Below are positions 48,735 to 61,368 of a DNA stretch of 64,000 nucleotides, one piece after another. The notes beneath the pieces are model-generated. The model had not been told where the DNA came from, made no database searches, and saw only the letters and a list, made by a program, of their open reading frames with translations. Source of the DNA: Rotaria macrura (taxonomy: Eukaryota > Rotifera > Eurotatoria > Philodinida > Philodinidae); the NCBI GenBank assembly GCA_900239685.1, contig OENT01000054.1, positions 1-64,000 of the forward strand. Direction: 5' to 3'. Made by a program: the position numbers and the translations under genes. Each line of letters starts with the position of its first letter. Position 1 is the stretch's first letter.

Positions 48735-50140
48735 GATAGAGCTAATTTTTTAAGGGTACAAATTGTTTGCTAAGTAAAAATATTGAACGCTCAGTTAATT
48801 AAAAGTTTCTCAGTAAAGAAAATATTTGGTAAGTTTGATAAATAAAAGCAAAGCAAAATTTTCTTTTGCTAAGTTAATAAATCGAAATTACACTAAAAAA
48901 ATTTAATCGCTTAGTAAAATTTATTTGTACCAAATAGTTTCGAATAAATGTGAAGTACACGGCTATCTAAGATAAGACGTATTTTCTTGTGGCGGTATGG
49001 TGTAAATATTTTCTCTTGCTTTCTTTCTATCAACACTAAACTGGTGTCATGACGTGTGTGTGTTTCACCTGTATTTTCTTTTGTTCTGATGTCATACATG
49101 AGCAGATATACGTTTTTTTCGAGTATTTTCTGGTACCATTATATCTATGTTTCGCTTGCTGTTTCAGCAATAAACGATCTATATTGTTTTCTCGAGAATT
49201 CGTATGTGTTGAGCACTTTCTAGAGTTCTCATGATCGTCGTATCATAATATATAAATATATATGTCATCGAAAGCTGTTTTTGAATTAACAAACTAAGAC
49301 CCGTTTTGTGGCGGCACGATGATTTGAAAGTTCATCAGAGGCAAACCATGAAGTGGAAATCAATCGACAAGATATTCAAGAAAGGAGACAATTTCGAAGT
49401 AAACTTCTTTGAATTAAAGACAAAATTTGTTCTGATGATAACGAAGCTCAGATGGTAATTAAGCAAGAAAGACAATGGAGTTGGCATTATATTAACAGAG
49501 TTTATGATAGAATTAAAACTCATCATCTCTGCAATCAAATACGGTTTCATGAAAAACCATGTAACACAGCCTTACATCTACACTATTCAAATGATACCAA
49601 TGAAGTAGGACTATATTTCGTGAAGCAAATGATCACGATCATACGAATTCAATTCATCGCAAAGTTTTTCCTGAAGAAACAAAAGAATATATTCAAGAAT
49701 TGTTTGATTTACAACAAAAACTCAAGAAGATATATAAAGTATTATAAGGCAAAACTGTTAAGATTACATTTAATCCGCTAAATAATTAGTTGGTTCCATT
49801 GCGAAAAATAATTTGATCCTTCAGCTTGGGAGAATTAGGAACGAAGACGACCACGAAAAGCAACAAAAGCTCTCTGAGTACAATAACTGTTCAATTTAAC
49901 TTTTCTACTGAGCTATTCATGTCACTTTACTTAATAAAAACTGTATATTTACTTAGATATTTACAATACTTGCCTAGAAAATTGACCTTGTTTACTTAGA
50001 ATTAAAATAAAAAACTTAGCAAAAATAGTTTTTTTACTTAGTATTATTTTTTATGAATAACTTAGCAACAATTCATGTTTTTACTTAGTATTTATTGATT
50101 TTACTTAGCATTAAAATAATAGTCATTTTTTAATTGTCAC
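48735..50140. mobile_element. DNA transposon relic with ACTTAG subterminal repeats
   Basis: The left flank (48745-48925) has several gctaagtaaa/ggtaagtt/cttagtaaa variants. The right flank (49925-50115) has at least eight ttacttag(t/c) copies, mostly in the opposite orientation. Between them lies a FLYWCH-containing transposase remnant. The outer ends pair only weakly, and the boundaries given are approximate. Subterminal repeat arrays plus a FLYWCH domain suggest a Mutator-like element. Confidence 0.55.
49344..49746 (+). pseudogene. FLYWCH-domain transposase fragment (MULE type), broken
   Basis: One frame runs NHEVEINRQDIQERRQF, a stop, then ICSDDNEAQMVIKQERQW, HYINRVYDRIKTHHLC and PCNTALHLHYSNDTNEV. 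The domain continues in another frame as REANDHDHTNSIH, FPEETKEYIQELFDLQQKL. The spacing C…C…HDH and the tail VFPEETKEYIQELFD fit the FLYWCH-type finger and following helix found in animal MULE transposases. At least one stop and one frameshift interrupt it, and no catalytic domain is present, so it is a relic. Confidence 0.55.
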
Positions 50141-50469
50141 TCTGATTCATTCTAAGTATGATGCATTATTTTGAATTTTTGAATATTGAATGTTTCTTTG
50201 TAGGATTATCGAGATTAGTTATTAAAGCTAGGATCACTGTGATGCACCAGCATAATCTATTGATTTACGAATTGTTCAAACAAATAAGTTACCATTCTGA
50301 TTCATACCAGTCAAATTTCTTTTTTCCTCTCATAATATTTAGCTGTGATAAATCCTACCTTAAATGTTTTCTTCTTTCATCTGAATAATCTCATAAGGAT
50401 TCACTACTTGCAATAGTTATTAATGTCGAAAGACATTAAAAAAAACTGCAACATATCCCATGAATAAAT

Positions 50470-51370
50470 CCATTTTCGCCTAGTTGTTCTGTCGCTGATT
50501 CCAATTTAGCCGAAAGAATTTTCCGCTGGTAGAAATGTTGGAAACAAACGAAAATTCTTTCGACGAAGTTGGAATCGGTAGAAATAAATTCAACGAAAAT
50601 ATAAGTTACCGAAGCAATACGGATTGATATTCATACAAAAGTAGTGACTGATTCTTATCATAATAAAACCATCGACTAATGCAATAAATATATTTTCAAG
50701 TTTAACGATACAGTCTCTTGAAAGGTGAGCTCCATGTAGCCGGTCGCTGCATTATCACGTAATTATTGTCATAATTCGCCTTTATAATCCATTTTAAGAA
50801 TAGGTCCCATTTCGTCGAAAGCTTAATTGATTTAGCCATTTCGTCCAATTACATTTCTCCTTGTATTCCTGTTTCGTCGAATTTGTTATTTTGTGTATTC
50901 CAGTTTCGTCGAAAATTGAAACTTAATCAATAGAGCGAGAGAGAGAAACGGGAAGAGAGAATATATTTTGTTTAATTAGCTAGATGTTTTAAAATTATCC
51001 TAGCGAAAAAAGATGCATAATAATAATAAATGTTCTGACCAAAGATTATCAGAGAACAATCTTAGGTACGCATAGAAAAGATAGATACCTGTAATGAAAA
51101 TTATCAATGTCTTAGTTGATGTGTTACGTTTAGTTGAAAGAATATATAGCAAGGTTGCTTTAGTTAAATAGGTGTTGCATATACAATGAGCTCCTTTTTT
51201 GACGGTGTATACATATATATAAATTTCTCAAAGTAAGCACCACCAAGATAGTTAAACTACTTTTAGTAATCAGTTTAGTTAGAAAATAATTTTTTAGGAC
51301 AACCAAAGCAATGAAACTGCTTGCTGTGATTCTGATTTTGTTCATTACAATTTAATTTTTCGACGAAACG
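50470..51370. repeat. Dispersed TTTCGTCGAA motif cluster
   Basis: The ten-base palindrome-like motif tttcgtcgaa or its complement occurs near 50557, 50817, 50872, 50904 and 51358, with close variants (ccatttcgtccaat) between. The pattern resembles the subterminal repeats of the other TIR elements in this window. A purine run (agagagagaaacgggaagagag) lies near 50935. Termini are not convincing and there is no ORF. Confidence 0.4.
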
Positions 51371-52823
51371 GAAATGCACTCTTACCGATGAATTCAAAAG
51401 ATGAATTCTAAAAACATTGAAGATTGATCAAACTTACCGTACGAAAGAAAAAAACGAATCGGAGCTTCTACCTTTGTATTGAAAATTGATAAGAAGAAAA
51501 ACATGAATCCATTCACCTTTGGTTATTACTTTGAGTATCTTTGATTGTGCTTATCAAATTTTGTTAATGCTGAAAGAAAATGTTTTTATCTCAAAATCGA
51601 CTCAGTAGATGAATGCTACATTGTTAATATAATCGATTGAATCTATCGAAAAAATTTGGCTTACACAAAACTAAAATAGAATGCTCTCAAAAATCCATGG
51701 ATTCGTTGGAGAAAAGATTAGACAATTATGCTCTACTGCACACAATGAATTGGACGAGAAAGTTTTGCTTTTGTTTTTTCCTATCATTCGTTGCTCATGA
51801 ACTTTCCTACGTTTCACTATGATAATATTCGTCAAAGCTATACTAAAATAGACAAAAAACAATTGGTTTTTAGATAAATTTGATGAGTTGTAGCATATGT
51901 CGAGGAGTACATTGAACATGGTTAAGAAAAGTTTTTAAGCAGATCTATTAAATATGTTAATTTCTTTTTTATTGCCTATTTCTATGTAAATTAAGATCGA
52001 TGACAAGATTACAGATAACAGTAACTCTTGAGTACCACTAGTCTTCTTTTTATCGATTTCCTATTTTATTGCCATTCTTGTGAGTACTCACACGGGAAAC
52101 AGTGATAAAACAAGGTAGATTACAGAATGAATGAAAGATAAAAATTCGATAGTTAGTACACAAATAGGTCCGTTATAAGCAGTGTGTATGAGTGTGTATC
52201 AACGTCTAGCATATGTCCTCCAATAAGTGGCGTAAACAGTGGTGGGTCAGCTGCGGCTCAGTCCTATAACCAGAGTTTTATGTACAACCACGTTTACTTC
52301 GAAGTTGCTAAGAGTTTGAATAGAAATCAACGATGTTCATTTGAATGTAGTGGATCATTGAACGAAGTGGCGGAGGAGTAGTTCCTTTAGAAGGAGAAAG
52401 CATTAATCCTACATAGAGCGAAAAATGGCAGAGACAAATAATAAAAATAGACACAAAATTTTGTTGATATACATATATGTAAATCATTGCTTTTTCACTT
52501 CTATTGGGACCCAAAGATAAAATGTTCTTTTTCCTAAAGAAGTCTTTTCACAAAAAGAAATGAAATAACGCACCAATGTAAACGACCACCACCCACTTTG
52601 CATCATATAAATCATTTCTGCTGAAACAACTTACATTTCTGCTACGTGATGCCTATTCCTCCCATAACTTCGCTCGAGATCAGAGAAATAGTCCTATTAA
52701 TTTCTGTTTATATTCGAATATGTGTCTATTGATTTATCCTTCTCGCGAATACATTTCTCGTTGCATGGATAGAAGTGGTTCATTCTTTTAATGGAAACCT
52801 ATTGCAACTTGACAACTTTCAGT
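51371..52823. other. Intergenic region, no gene recognised
   Basis: AT-rich. A 65-codon plus-strand open stretch at 52184-52381 contains a slightly more GC-rich segment (agtggtgggtcagctgcggc), which may be a transposon end; no matching inverted partner was confirmed. Confidence 0.35.
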
Positions 52824-52957
52824 AGGGATGCAACGGTGACGATAACCGGTTCAATTGGTAACCGTTCCACCGGTATAATTTATATCTGCTAATACCGGCT
52901 TATACTGTTGACCGAAGAACGGCGAGCCAGTGAATCACCGTCACCGTTACATCCCTT
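52824..52957. mobile_element. Short hAT-like MITE (about 134 bp)
   Basis: Inverted ends agggatgcaacggtgacg and the reverse complement of agggatgtaacggtgacg (one mismatch in 18). TAGGGATG-type termini are common in hAT elements. The interior holds repeated accgg/ccggt. An 8-bp target duplication was not visible, so the superfamily call is tentative. Confidence 0.65.
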
Positions 52958-54368
52958 ATTTTCCACTTAAAAAGCATTACTCCTAGAATGAAAACGATTT
53001 ATAGTTTCTTCGGATACGGTTGAGCTCTCATCAAATGTAAATCCTCAAAAAATGAACACAATTTTATCTCTCTTTTAACGACTTTGAGTCTAGGTGCTGA
53101 GCTGCAAAATCGTTACGTTTTCTCTTTGAACATGCGCTACTTATTGATTACAACCGAATTAAAGTTGAATTAAAGTTAAGTCCGAGTGAGCTTAGGTGAA
53201 TTGTGTGAGGTCAAGTTGGTGTCAGAATGATGTAGTTAAGGTGGAGCATACAATCGAGGAGTTACACTCTTTCTTTCTTGTTTTTCTTTCATGTGTACAA
53301 CTTGAAAATGCATGTACATCGTAAAATATCTCTTAAATTAGTGAATAATCTTTAAAAAAAACTTGTCCTGTAACGAAACTAGAAAGGCACCTTATTCAGT
53401 TACGGAAAGCGTACTTCGTATTAAGTAGAATATATGTTATGAAATCTGCATTATGCCATGTTTCTCAAACTTTTTTCAGACATTGATTAGTATTTTTTAC
53501 AAACTGCCGAGTTTTTTCAGAGTGCTGTAAAATGATACTTTAATAGCTGAAAATCCAATTATTAAACTGTGTGTGATGTGCGCGAGAAAATTTTGAATGA
53601 GTTCATAGAATTATATTCAGAGTGCAGCACAAAAAATGTCTGCAGATTTGTCTATTTCAAAATTTTTTCACAGTTGAGATCTCTGCAAATTTTTTAATAC
53701 TTTTCAGTCGAAAATTGTACAAGACTGGCAATCCTTTCTTTTCTCAAGGCAGTGTTCATACTCTTATAGTTTAGTGCAGAAACTAATTATTTTATCTGGA
53801 ATTGTACTTAGTTATAAGATCTGCTCTGAAAATTGTTCATGCGGTTTTTGCAGAAGTTTTTCTCGACACTCTGTAGAAAAAAGTTCGCCATTTCCAAGTG
53901 AGAAATACTCAAAAGTAGCTTTGCAAAAAGTTTACAACGCACATTTCAACTGGCAAAAGATAATCTTCGTAAAAAGTACTATTCCTGTGAATGCATTCTT
54001 CAGACACATAGTACAAGTGTCATAAATAAATTGAAATAGAATAAAGGGTATTGAGTGAATAAAAAGCGAACTTTAGCACTGTTGCAGAAACACAGCTTTT
54101 CGATATTTTTTCGAATTTCTTGAGTCAAATCTGCGATGTCTAACTTTTTCCTCTGGTATGTTTGATCTCAATGCATATCAATCTAAATTAAAGCTAAGCG
54201 GTTAATTAAAACTCTTATTTCATTATCGAATATGTTACTTATATTTATATCACTTGCCCAAATATCACCACTATATAAAAACAAAAAGCCAACATAAAAA
54301 ACATAGAATTCTGTGCGAGTTACAAAATGCTTTGCAAAATGAGAAAAAAATTTAAAAAAAAATAAAAT
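52958..54368. other. Intergenic / 3' flank of the RBR gene
   Basis: AT-rich sequence with short near-tandem words (aattaaagttgaattaaagttaagt near 53155). An open stretch at 53774-54025 (+) has several Cys codons but no recognisable domain. The right end probably carries the RBR 3' UTR. Confidence 0.35.
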
Positions 54369-57255
54369 TTACATGAGAATTTTGTTTCTTTTCATATACA
54401 ATAAATTCAATAGAGTTTTTTGAAGTCTTAAGCGTATGTTTTCAATAGAATGCCTATTAATTTCTTGACGCATAGTTTGTGATTTTATTTCAGCTGCATC
54501 TAATTCTAAACGCTTTGCTGTTCGATTTAAAACGGCACGAATATTAACATCAGTACGTCGTCGTTGTAAAAATACATAAACGAATTCTGCTAATGTATTC
54601 AAATCAATGTATGTTGATATAATTAAATAAGAAATTTCTGAAGAAATTTTAATCGGTCCTGCTGACTTTATTAATAAATTCACTGAATGTTGGTTGCGAC
54701 TACGACGATGATGTATTGCTTTATTATGTAGACGATTTCGTACTGATGAACGAAGTTCATGTATCGATTCATTTGTATTAACACAAGTTGAGTAACTATG
54801 AGTAGACCATCGCTTAAGGCACATCCAACAATATTCATTACCGCATTTACAAGTCATATGAGGACAACCTGAAATAATAGTAAAAATTTTCATGTTTTGT
54901 TTTAATTACCAAGACGAATGACGTACCTCCGTTCTTTTCAACGAATTCACCACAATTAGGACAGTTTTTACCTTGAGCTATATAACAATCAGAATTATCG
55001 CCGATTTTCGAAAGACTTAATAAATCATCGCCACTTTCACGTAAACGCTTTAGATAGCTTTGATATTGACGGCATGAAGCTGGAAAATGATATTCTTGCA
55101 AACATTCGGAACAAACGCGTTGACCACATGAACACATCAATGATGGTTTTGTTTTATCATCAACAATAAGTAAATTTGTACAAATACGCGATGGACATTG
55201 ACGATAGTTACCCGTTGAAAATAAGTGACGATTAAATAATGATTGATTGTAGGATTGATAGATTTCATATGAAAGAAATGCTTGAAGGAGAGATGAATTT
55301 AATGGGGTTGAACAGTTGTGTTGAAAACAAGTTATTGATAATGTACTTGATGAAGAATAGGTAGCTACTGATACACTTGTTCGAATGTAAGACGTTAAAC
55401 ATGGTTGACAAAGTGTATGCTGACCTATAATAGTTTGTTTGTTTTTGTTACAAAAACGATAATACAAATTTTAATAGCGTTTAAAAATGCAAATACATAC
55501 AAGGAAGAATTTGATAGACATCATTAGTACTCAACGAATCATAACAAACTGAACATTCGTATATTTCATATGATTCACATGTTGTAGCATACCATTGTTT
55601 TTGTGGCTCAGAATCATCGTTAGTGAGATTTTCATTTTTCAATGCGGTTAATTTATCTGTCGAATTAGGTCGAACTAAAATCATTTTTTGTGTTATTGTT
55701 AATGGTAATGGCAATGAGCCACGTAATGCATCAACACTATTATAAGCATTTATAGAGGAATTGTTTTGCAGTTGTGCTCCATTATCATCTAATGTACTAT
55801 GTACAAATTTAATTAGTTGTTCTAATGTGATATCATTTTTATTGATGTTGATATTTGGAGGTATATCACTAAATTTAAGTGTTGCTATGATTGTTGATGA
55901 TGTTCGACAATAGGTATAAATAACAGAGAAGGATGACGATGAAGAATGTTGAAGAAATATAGGCGGTGAAATATTTGCTTGAAATATTCGCTTTGTTGAA
56001 TGTTGCATCGTAGAAAGAAAGTTTGATTCATTTTGACATGGAATAGAACATAATAAAAGTTCGTTGATGTTTGCAGATTGTTCACGAGATTCTGGCATTG
56101 GTTCGTAGTACTTATGTGCTTTAGAATCGTTGACTGTGTTTGATAAAGTAGGCTTCAAGAGATTCGTAGAATCCCTCGGAAACAATATTGTAGTAATAAA
56201 TGATTCGATTGGAAATTCAATTGAAGTAGAGTTTTGATCGTCTATGATGATTAGGGTACATTTTATTTTATTTTATTTTTGGCATAAAAAAGAATTTACT
56301 TGATTCATCAAAAACTATGGACCATCTTTCATTCTCATCAATGGTATCATATGATGTATTTATAAATTCATCTGTATTGAATTCTTCTTCGAATTCATAT
56401 TTATATTCAGCTAAATCAAATGCCATACAATCATATCTACGCAGTTTTCGTCGATTCTTATTCGTATCTCTGATAGATCGTACTTGAAACTCAAAATCAT
56501 TTGCATTATGAACATATGATAATGATGTTTTTCCATTTTTGTTTGTTTCAGATGATGGAAGACGTCTCGGATATAAAAATTCATAATTTACTTCACTTGG
56601 GAAAAAACCTGGCCGTTGTTGAATACCAAAATTAGGTTGATTCACTCGATCATCATGATTAGCTCGATGATGACGTTGATGATATCGACGTTCGCGTGTT
56701 TCAAAATTCATCCATTTTGTTAATGTGGTCGAATTAAATCTTCGTCCCTCTTTATGTAAAACATGTGGTTCCACTTGACTGTTAGCATAGCGTAAACAAG
56801 TGGATGAATGACGAACATTTTCATTTTCATACATTGTTATTTTTAGATGTTCATCAATTGATGAGACTTCATAATCATTTTTTGATTTCGAAGATCGAGA
56901 ATTCAGATCATGCTCACATATACGTTGTTCGATAATATCAGGTAGTAGCCAACGTTTTTTCTTATTTAATGAATAAGTTAAATTATTTGTGGCATATCGC
57001 AGATTACCATCATGAAGACGATGCGCTTCGTCTAAATTGTGGCCTCTGTAAAAAATAAAATATTTTTGTGTTTGTCATAAAATGATATTATTCATAGTTA
57101 TCATACGTTTTCTTAACTTCGCATGTTTTTTTGTAATGAACACGTTCGAATACACGTAAATGTCTTAATCGCTTACTAGTTGTACTTGAACGAAGATTTT
57201 TTATTTCACTATAAAGATCATCATCTGTATTGAATTGATTAATTAACTTAGGCAT
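54369..57255 (-). CDS. RBR (RING-IBR-RING) E3 ubiquitin ligase
   Basis: Five exons: 57255-57107, 57045-56300, 56241-55501, 55424-54927, 54868-54369. All are in phase, with short introns (58-76 nt), for about 877 residues. The N-terminal half (about 500 residues) is basic and hydrophilic with no recognised domain. RING1 starts YECSVCYDSLSTNDV and continues LPCQHTLCQPCLTSY across an intron. The IBR has QCPSRICTNLLIVDD and CSCGQRVCSECLQEYHFPASC. RING2 has GKNCPNCGEFVEKNGGC, then PHMTCKCGNEYCWMCLKRW; the Cys of GGC-PHM aligns with the catalytic thioester Cys of HHARI/ARIH1. A helical C-terminal tail (LAEFVYVFLQRRRTDV, LDAAEIKSQTMRQEI) may be Ariadne-like. Orthology within the RBRs is open. The start is head-to-head with ODAD3. 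Confidence 0.88.
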
Positions 57256-57774
57256 TGCACGTGTTTATCAATAAGAGGAATTTTACGTTAAGACTAATCT
57301 AGAGATCTACTATTTAAACTACGAAATACGAATACTTCGAAGTGAAATTTGATTGCTTGAAGCAAACGCCATAATGTAGTTTCTTTTTATTTATCATGCG
57401 CAATTATTTCACAATATTATTGCGCAAAATCTTCGTCAACATGTATACCTTCGCTCGCCCACACTTCAGCACAGGCGTCAATCTATGAATCACCAGAATG
57501 CTATTGTCAACAGAGGTCGTTCGGTACAGGTAGAATATCATTATTTTTTACTTAAATCTTGGACATTGTTTCATCGCATGAAAATTGAAATTCAATTCAA
57601 GTTAATTTCCTCTATTTTAATTGAACTTCAAACAAGATGCAAAATAGAGACTTCGTTACTCGGCAACTAGTACTTATAATGGTCGCAAAGACAACAAATA
57701 CACAAACTGTAGAAAACAGTTCTTTTTTTTTGTGTTTGTAAGACTCAGATAGTTAAGTCTTTATATTTCAAATC
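57256..57774. promoter_or_regulatory. Shared 519-bp head-to-head promoter interval
   Basis: The only sequence between the start codons of the RBR ligase (minus) and ODAD3 (plus). It must therefore hold both 5' UTRs and both core promoters, unless there are distal noncoding exons. It contains two tgcgcaa sites about 20 bp apart (near 57398 and 57420) and an X-box-like element nearer ODAD3. Confidence 0.6.
57655..57667 (+). promoter_or_regulatory. RFX X-box-like site upstream of ODAD3
   Basis: The sequence GTTACTCGGCAAC has a perfect right half-site (GGCAAC), a 1-nt spacer and a near-perfect left half-site (GTTACT for GTTACC/GTTGCC). It begins 120 bp upstream of the ODAD3 ATG. RFX factors bind such imperfect inverted repeats in ciliary gene promoters, usually within a few hundred bases of the start. 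Confidence 0.6.
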
Positions 57775-60700
57775 ATGCCGTCCGGAGCTCGAGCCAATGA
57801 GCAATACCAATATAAATTATCCATGACTGAACAAATTGAAGAGTTACGCAAGAAACGCGAACTCTTAGGTATTTTTGTAGTATAGAAAATAGCAAAGAAA
57901 TTCAATTCGTTTAATTTCAGCTGGTAACCAAGAAGCATATATTGAACAGGTTGACTTACAAACCGATAAAAATAAACGAAAAATTACTCAATTACAAAAA
58001 GAAAATAAGGAAAAACGACAAAAACTTAAAGAATTACTCGAGGTGAGTTCGTTTTTTTCTTATGTATAGAGGACTAATGAAAACTTAAGAATCATTGTTT
58101 CTCATAAGATTTCGACGATAAGATTTTTCATTACTTGTGATATAGAAATTAAAGTCCGATTTTAATCGTATAGGGTGATGAAAAAGTCTTGAATGATGCA
58201 TTCAGTGGTCGAAAAGACGAAAGAGCAGCACTTAAAAATAAAACAGGCCAAGTAAGTTTTTTATTGATTGAACGTTCTTGTCTTGAACGATCATTTACAT
58301 AATTCAATATTCAGGCAGCTATTCAATTAACTAATGAACAATTGGGAGACTTGAAAAATCGCCTAAATTCTCATCGACACACCAATGCAACAAAAATGAA
58401 ACAACTCGAAGAACTTAAAACACGGTATGATTTAATGGTTAAAGAAGCTGAAGACGCTGTGCAAACAGATGCTGGTGAATCGGAAACAGCTGCCGTATGT
58501 TTAACTATTTGCCTTGTTTCGGAATTTTCATAGGACTATCGAATGACGAGAATCGTATCGCTCTATAATACGATGTTGAGTCGAAACTATTGATATCACT
58601 GACGGAGATCGAATATTAAAGAAACCAATGCAATCTTTTTTTCCTAATGATTGCTGAACAATTGCATTTGTATGGTACTGTTTAGTATATACATATTATA
58701 AGTACTAGATTCATGCGCTAAACTTCCGAATATGACTTATTAAAACTCCAACCGGGGTAAAATTGAAAATACTTTTCAAAACAAGATCAATTTTGGACTC
58801 AAAACTCAAAAGACTATAAATAACCTTCCAGATCTTTAATCATGACTTCTGTTAGAAATACGCGAAAAAATTGCATAAAATGTGAACAAAAAAAATTAAG
58901 TTTTGTTTACAGTTGTGAATTAGGATAGTGGTAAATGTACACACCCCGTGTCATGTAATTACCCTTCGTTCAAAAATGAATGTCATCTACTATTCTTAAG
59001 CGAGAGCATAACATTCATTTGAAGCATACCATAGAAATACCGTATTGTCACATCGATAAGATAAGACCTGACATTCGTTTCAATGTATTCATAGATCATT
59101 AGTATCTACGTTATAGCTGTCTTCCCGATTCGAAAATGATGAATCACTTGAAAGACTTGCCTCCTGAATAAATAGTATCAATAATAAAAACGAAAACCTA
59201 TCGAAAAATGAAACTGATATGCACTTTTCTTCATCTTACTTTCTCAATCTATATTTGAGAATCTACACCTAATTTGTTATATTGTAAAGAATTTCGATAC
59301 GACATATTTATTTGAATATTAATTACTAGATATTTTTATTTCGTGGTAGATTAGCTTACTTGATTGCAGTTTTATTTTATGGATATTGATTGTTGAGTAG
59401 CTATGAAACATCTTAGTATGTTGATCATTGTCGATATTAAAATTTTACTTAGATCAATCAATGGTATGATAATATTTTACTGCATTCGAATAGTTAATCA
59501 AATGAAACTATCTGTAAAAGTAACAGTATACTCGAATGAGTATTTCATGATTTTCTCGATGATCCTAAAAAAAAAGACGTATTTGAAAGTTCCATTGACT
59601 CATACATATTCTATTCATAGCACAAGATTACGAGAGAACTCTTTGAAATAAATTGTTCCGATTTGAACGACTTTTAGTGTATTGACACTAATCACTTATC
59701 TAATAAAACTCTTAGAAAGATTCGAGGTGTCCTACAATGTCCTATCAAGAGCGACACACCATTAGAATGCCATGCCTTATTAATAGGCAGAATATGCATC
59801 TATGTTTGAACGGAACATGTGAGAAGATTTCCTAGGATGTCTACGATGATATAAAAAGATTTGATTGACTTCTTTTCCGATAGCGTCTACGCCAACTCGA
59901 AAATCGCCTTGAAAAAGCTGAATTAAAATGTACAGAAGCTGTAACTATTCAACGAACTTACAATCAAATAAAGTCACATTTAATTCAAGAAAGTTTAACC
60001 TATACAAATCGTCTCGATGCTATGGAAATGCAAATTCGACGTACACAACAAGAACTACACGAAGCGCAACGTAGTGCACTTGAAGCTGATTTAGCACAAA
60101 AAAATGCTAAAAATGAACTGAAAAAAAGTGAAGACAAAGTATATCGAGAACGTAAAGAACGCGAATTTCGTTTAAATGAATTGAAAAGTGAAGCTGAAGA
60201 AAAGAAATTACACGCAGAACGTGTTGATCGTCGTGCACTTCAACGTCCAACAAGTCCACAAGAAGATCTAAAAGATAAATTATCGGAACAAGATCAAACC
60301 AAAATCGATATGTATGAAAATGCTTTTTCACGTATTAAAGAAGCAACTGGTGCAAGTACTATGCAGGTGAATTTTTTTTTTGATAGATATAAAATATTTT
60401 GTTAATCAAGAAAAGACAAATCGATGAATCTCTTGTTTTAAGGAAGTGGTCGAGCGTTTTATGTCTCAAGATAGTACAACAGATCATTTAGAAAAAATGA
60501 AGGAAGAATCAGAACAAAATGTTGCTAAATTACGTGATGAAAAGGCACGATTAAATAAAGAATTCGAAGAAATGAAATATAGTGGTGAAGCTAAAACATC
60601 AACGTAAAAGAAAAAAAAACAAGAATGAAAACTTTCTCTTATTGAAACTCGAAGAAATTTTCTCTTATCTCTAGTGGTCAACGTATTCTTGAACAAGCTC

Positions 60701-61368
60701 AAGAAAAACTTGATGAAAGTGATAAACGACGTGATGACAATGCAACTAAGACAGAAAAAACAATGAAGAAAATGATCGAAGTGAAATCTGGCATTGAACA
60801 TTTAGCTGACAAATTACATCATCTAAAAGGCGTATGTTCAAGCAGAAACGAAAATTCATATGTGTATCAGTTATTCATGAATATAATTTATTTTTAGACC
60901 AAAAGTCAAGTACCAACAACGCTTATTTCACCACAATCGAACGATTATGTTCTTGATTTACTCGGTACCACAGAAGAGAAACTTGTTAAACTTGTTGAAG
61001 AACTCGAAGCTAAAGATTTAGAAGCAACACTCAAAGAAATGAGACAATTAGACGTAAATAGAAGTGTTCTACTCAACTGTCTGTGATCTATTACTTTTTT
61101 AATATTTAGCTTCAATATGCGGGTGACGGTAGATTGCCTGCATATAATACACGTATTAATCCACCGTCAACAGTTAAAGGAAATATTTATGGTGGTACGT
61201 TGAGAAGTTTTCTATGATATTAAAATAGTTCTTTATCATTTCGTAGATGATGACAATGCTGGTGAAGATAATCCCGAATGCCAAACACGTGAACGTATCA
61301 AGATGATGGGAGAAGATTTAATTGGATTAAAAACAAAACGTATGAAGAAACCAAAAGGCAAAAAATAA
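57775..61368 (+). CDS. ODAD3: Outer dynein arm docking complex subunit 3 (CCDC151)
   Basis: A coiled-coil protein that helps anchor outer dynein arms to ciliary doublet microtubules. Ten exons: 57775-57868, 57921-58042, 58174-58251, 58315-58494, 59884-60366, 60443-60603, 60675-60831, 60898-61053, 61110-61194, 61247-61368. All phases agree, for 545 residues (human about 595). Nearly the whole chain is heptad-rich. Segments matching human CCDC151 in order: QIEELRKKRELL, LKELLEGDEKVL, RQLENRLEKAELK, LIQESLTYTNRLDAME, RKEREFRLNELKSEAEEKKL, EFEEMKYSGEA, SNDYVLDLLGTTEEKLVKL and DGRLPAYNTRI; the C-terminus is Lys-rich (RMKKPKGKK). One intron (58495-59883, 1389 nt) is much longer than the rest. Motile cilia must therefore exist in this animal. 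Confidence 0.95.
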
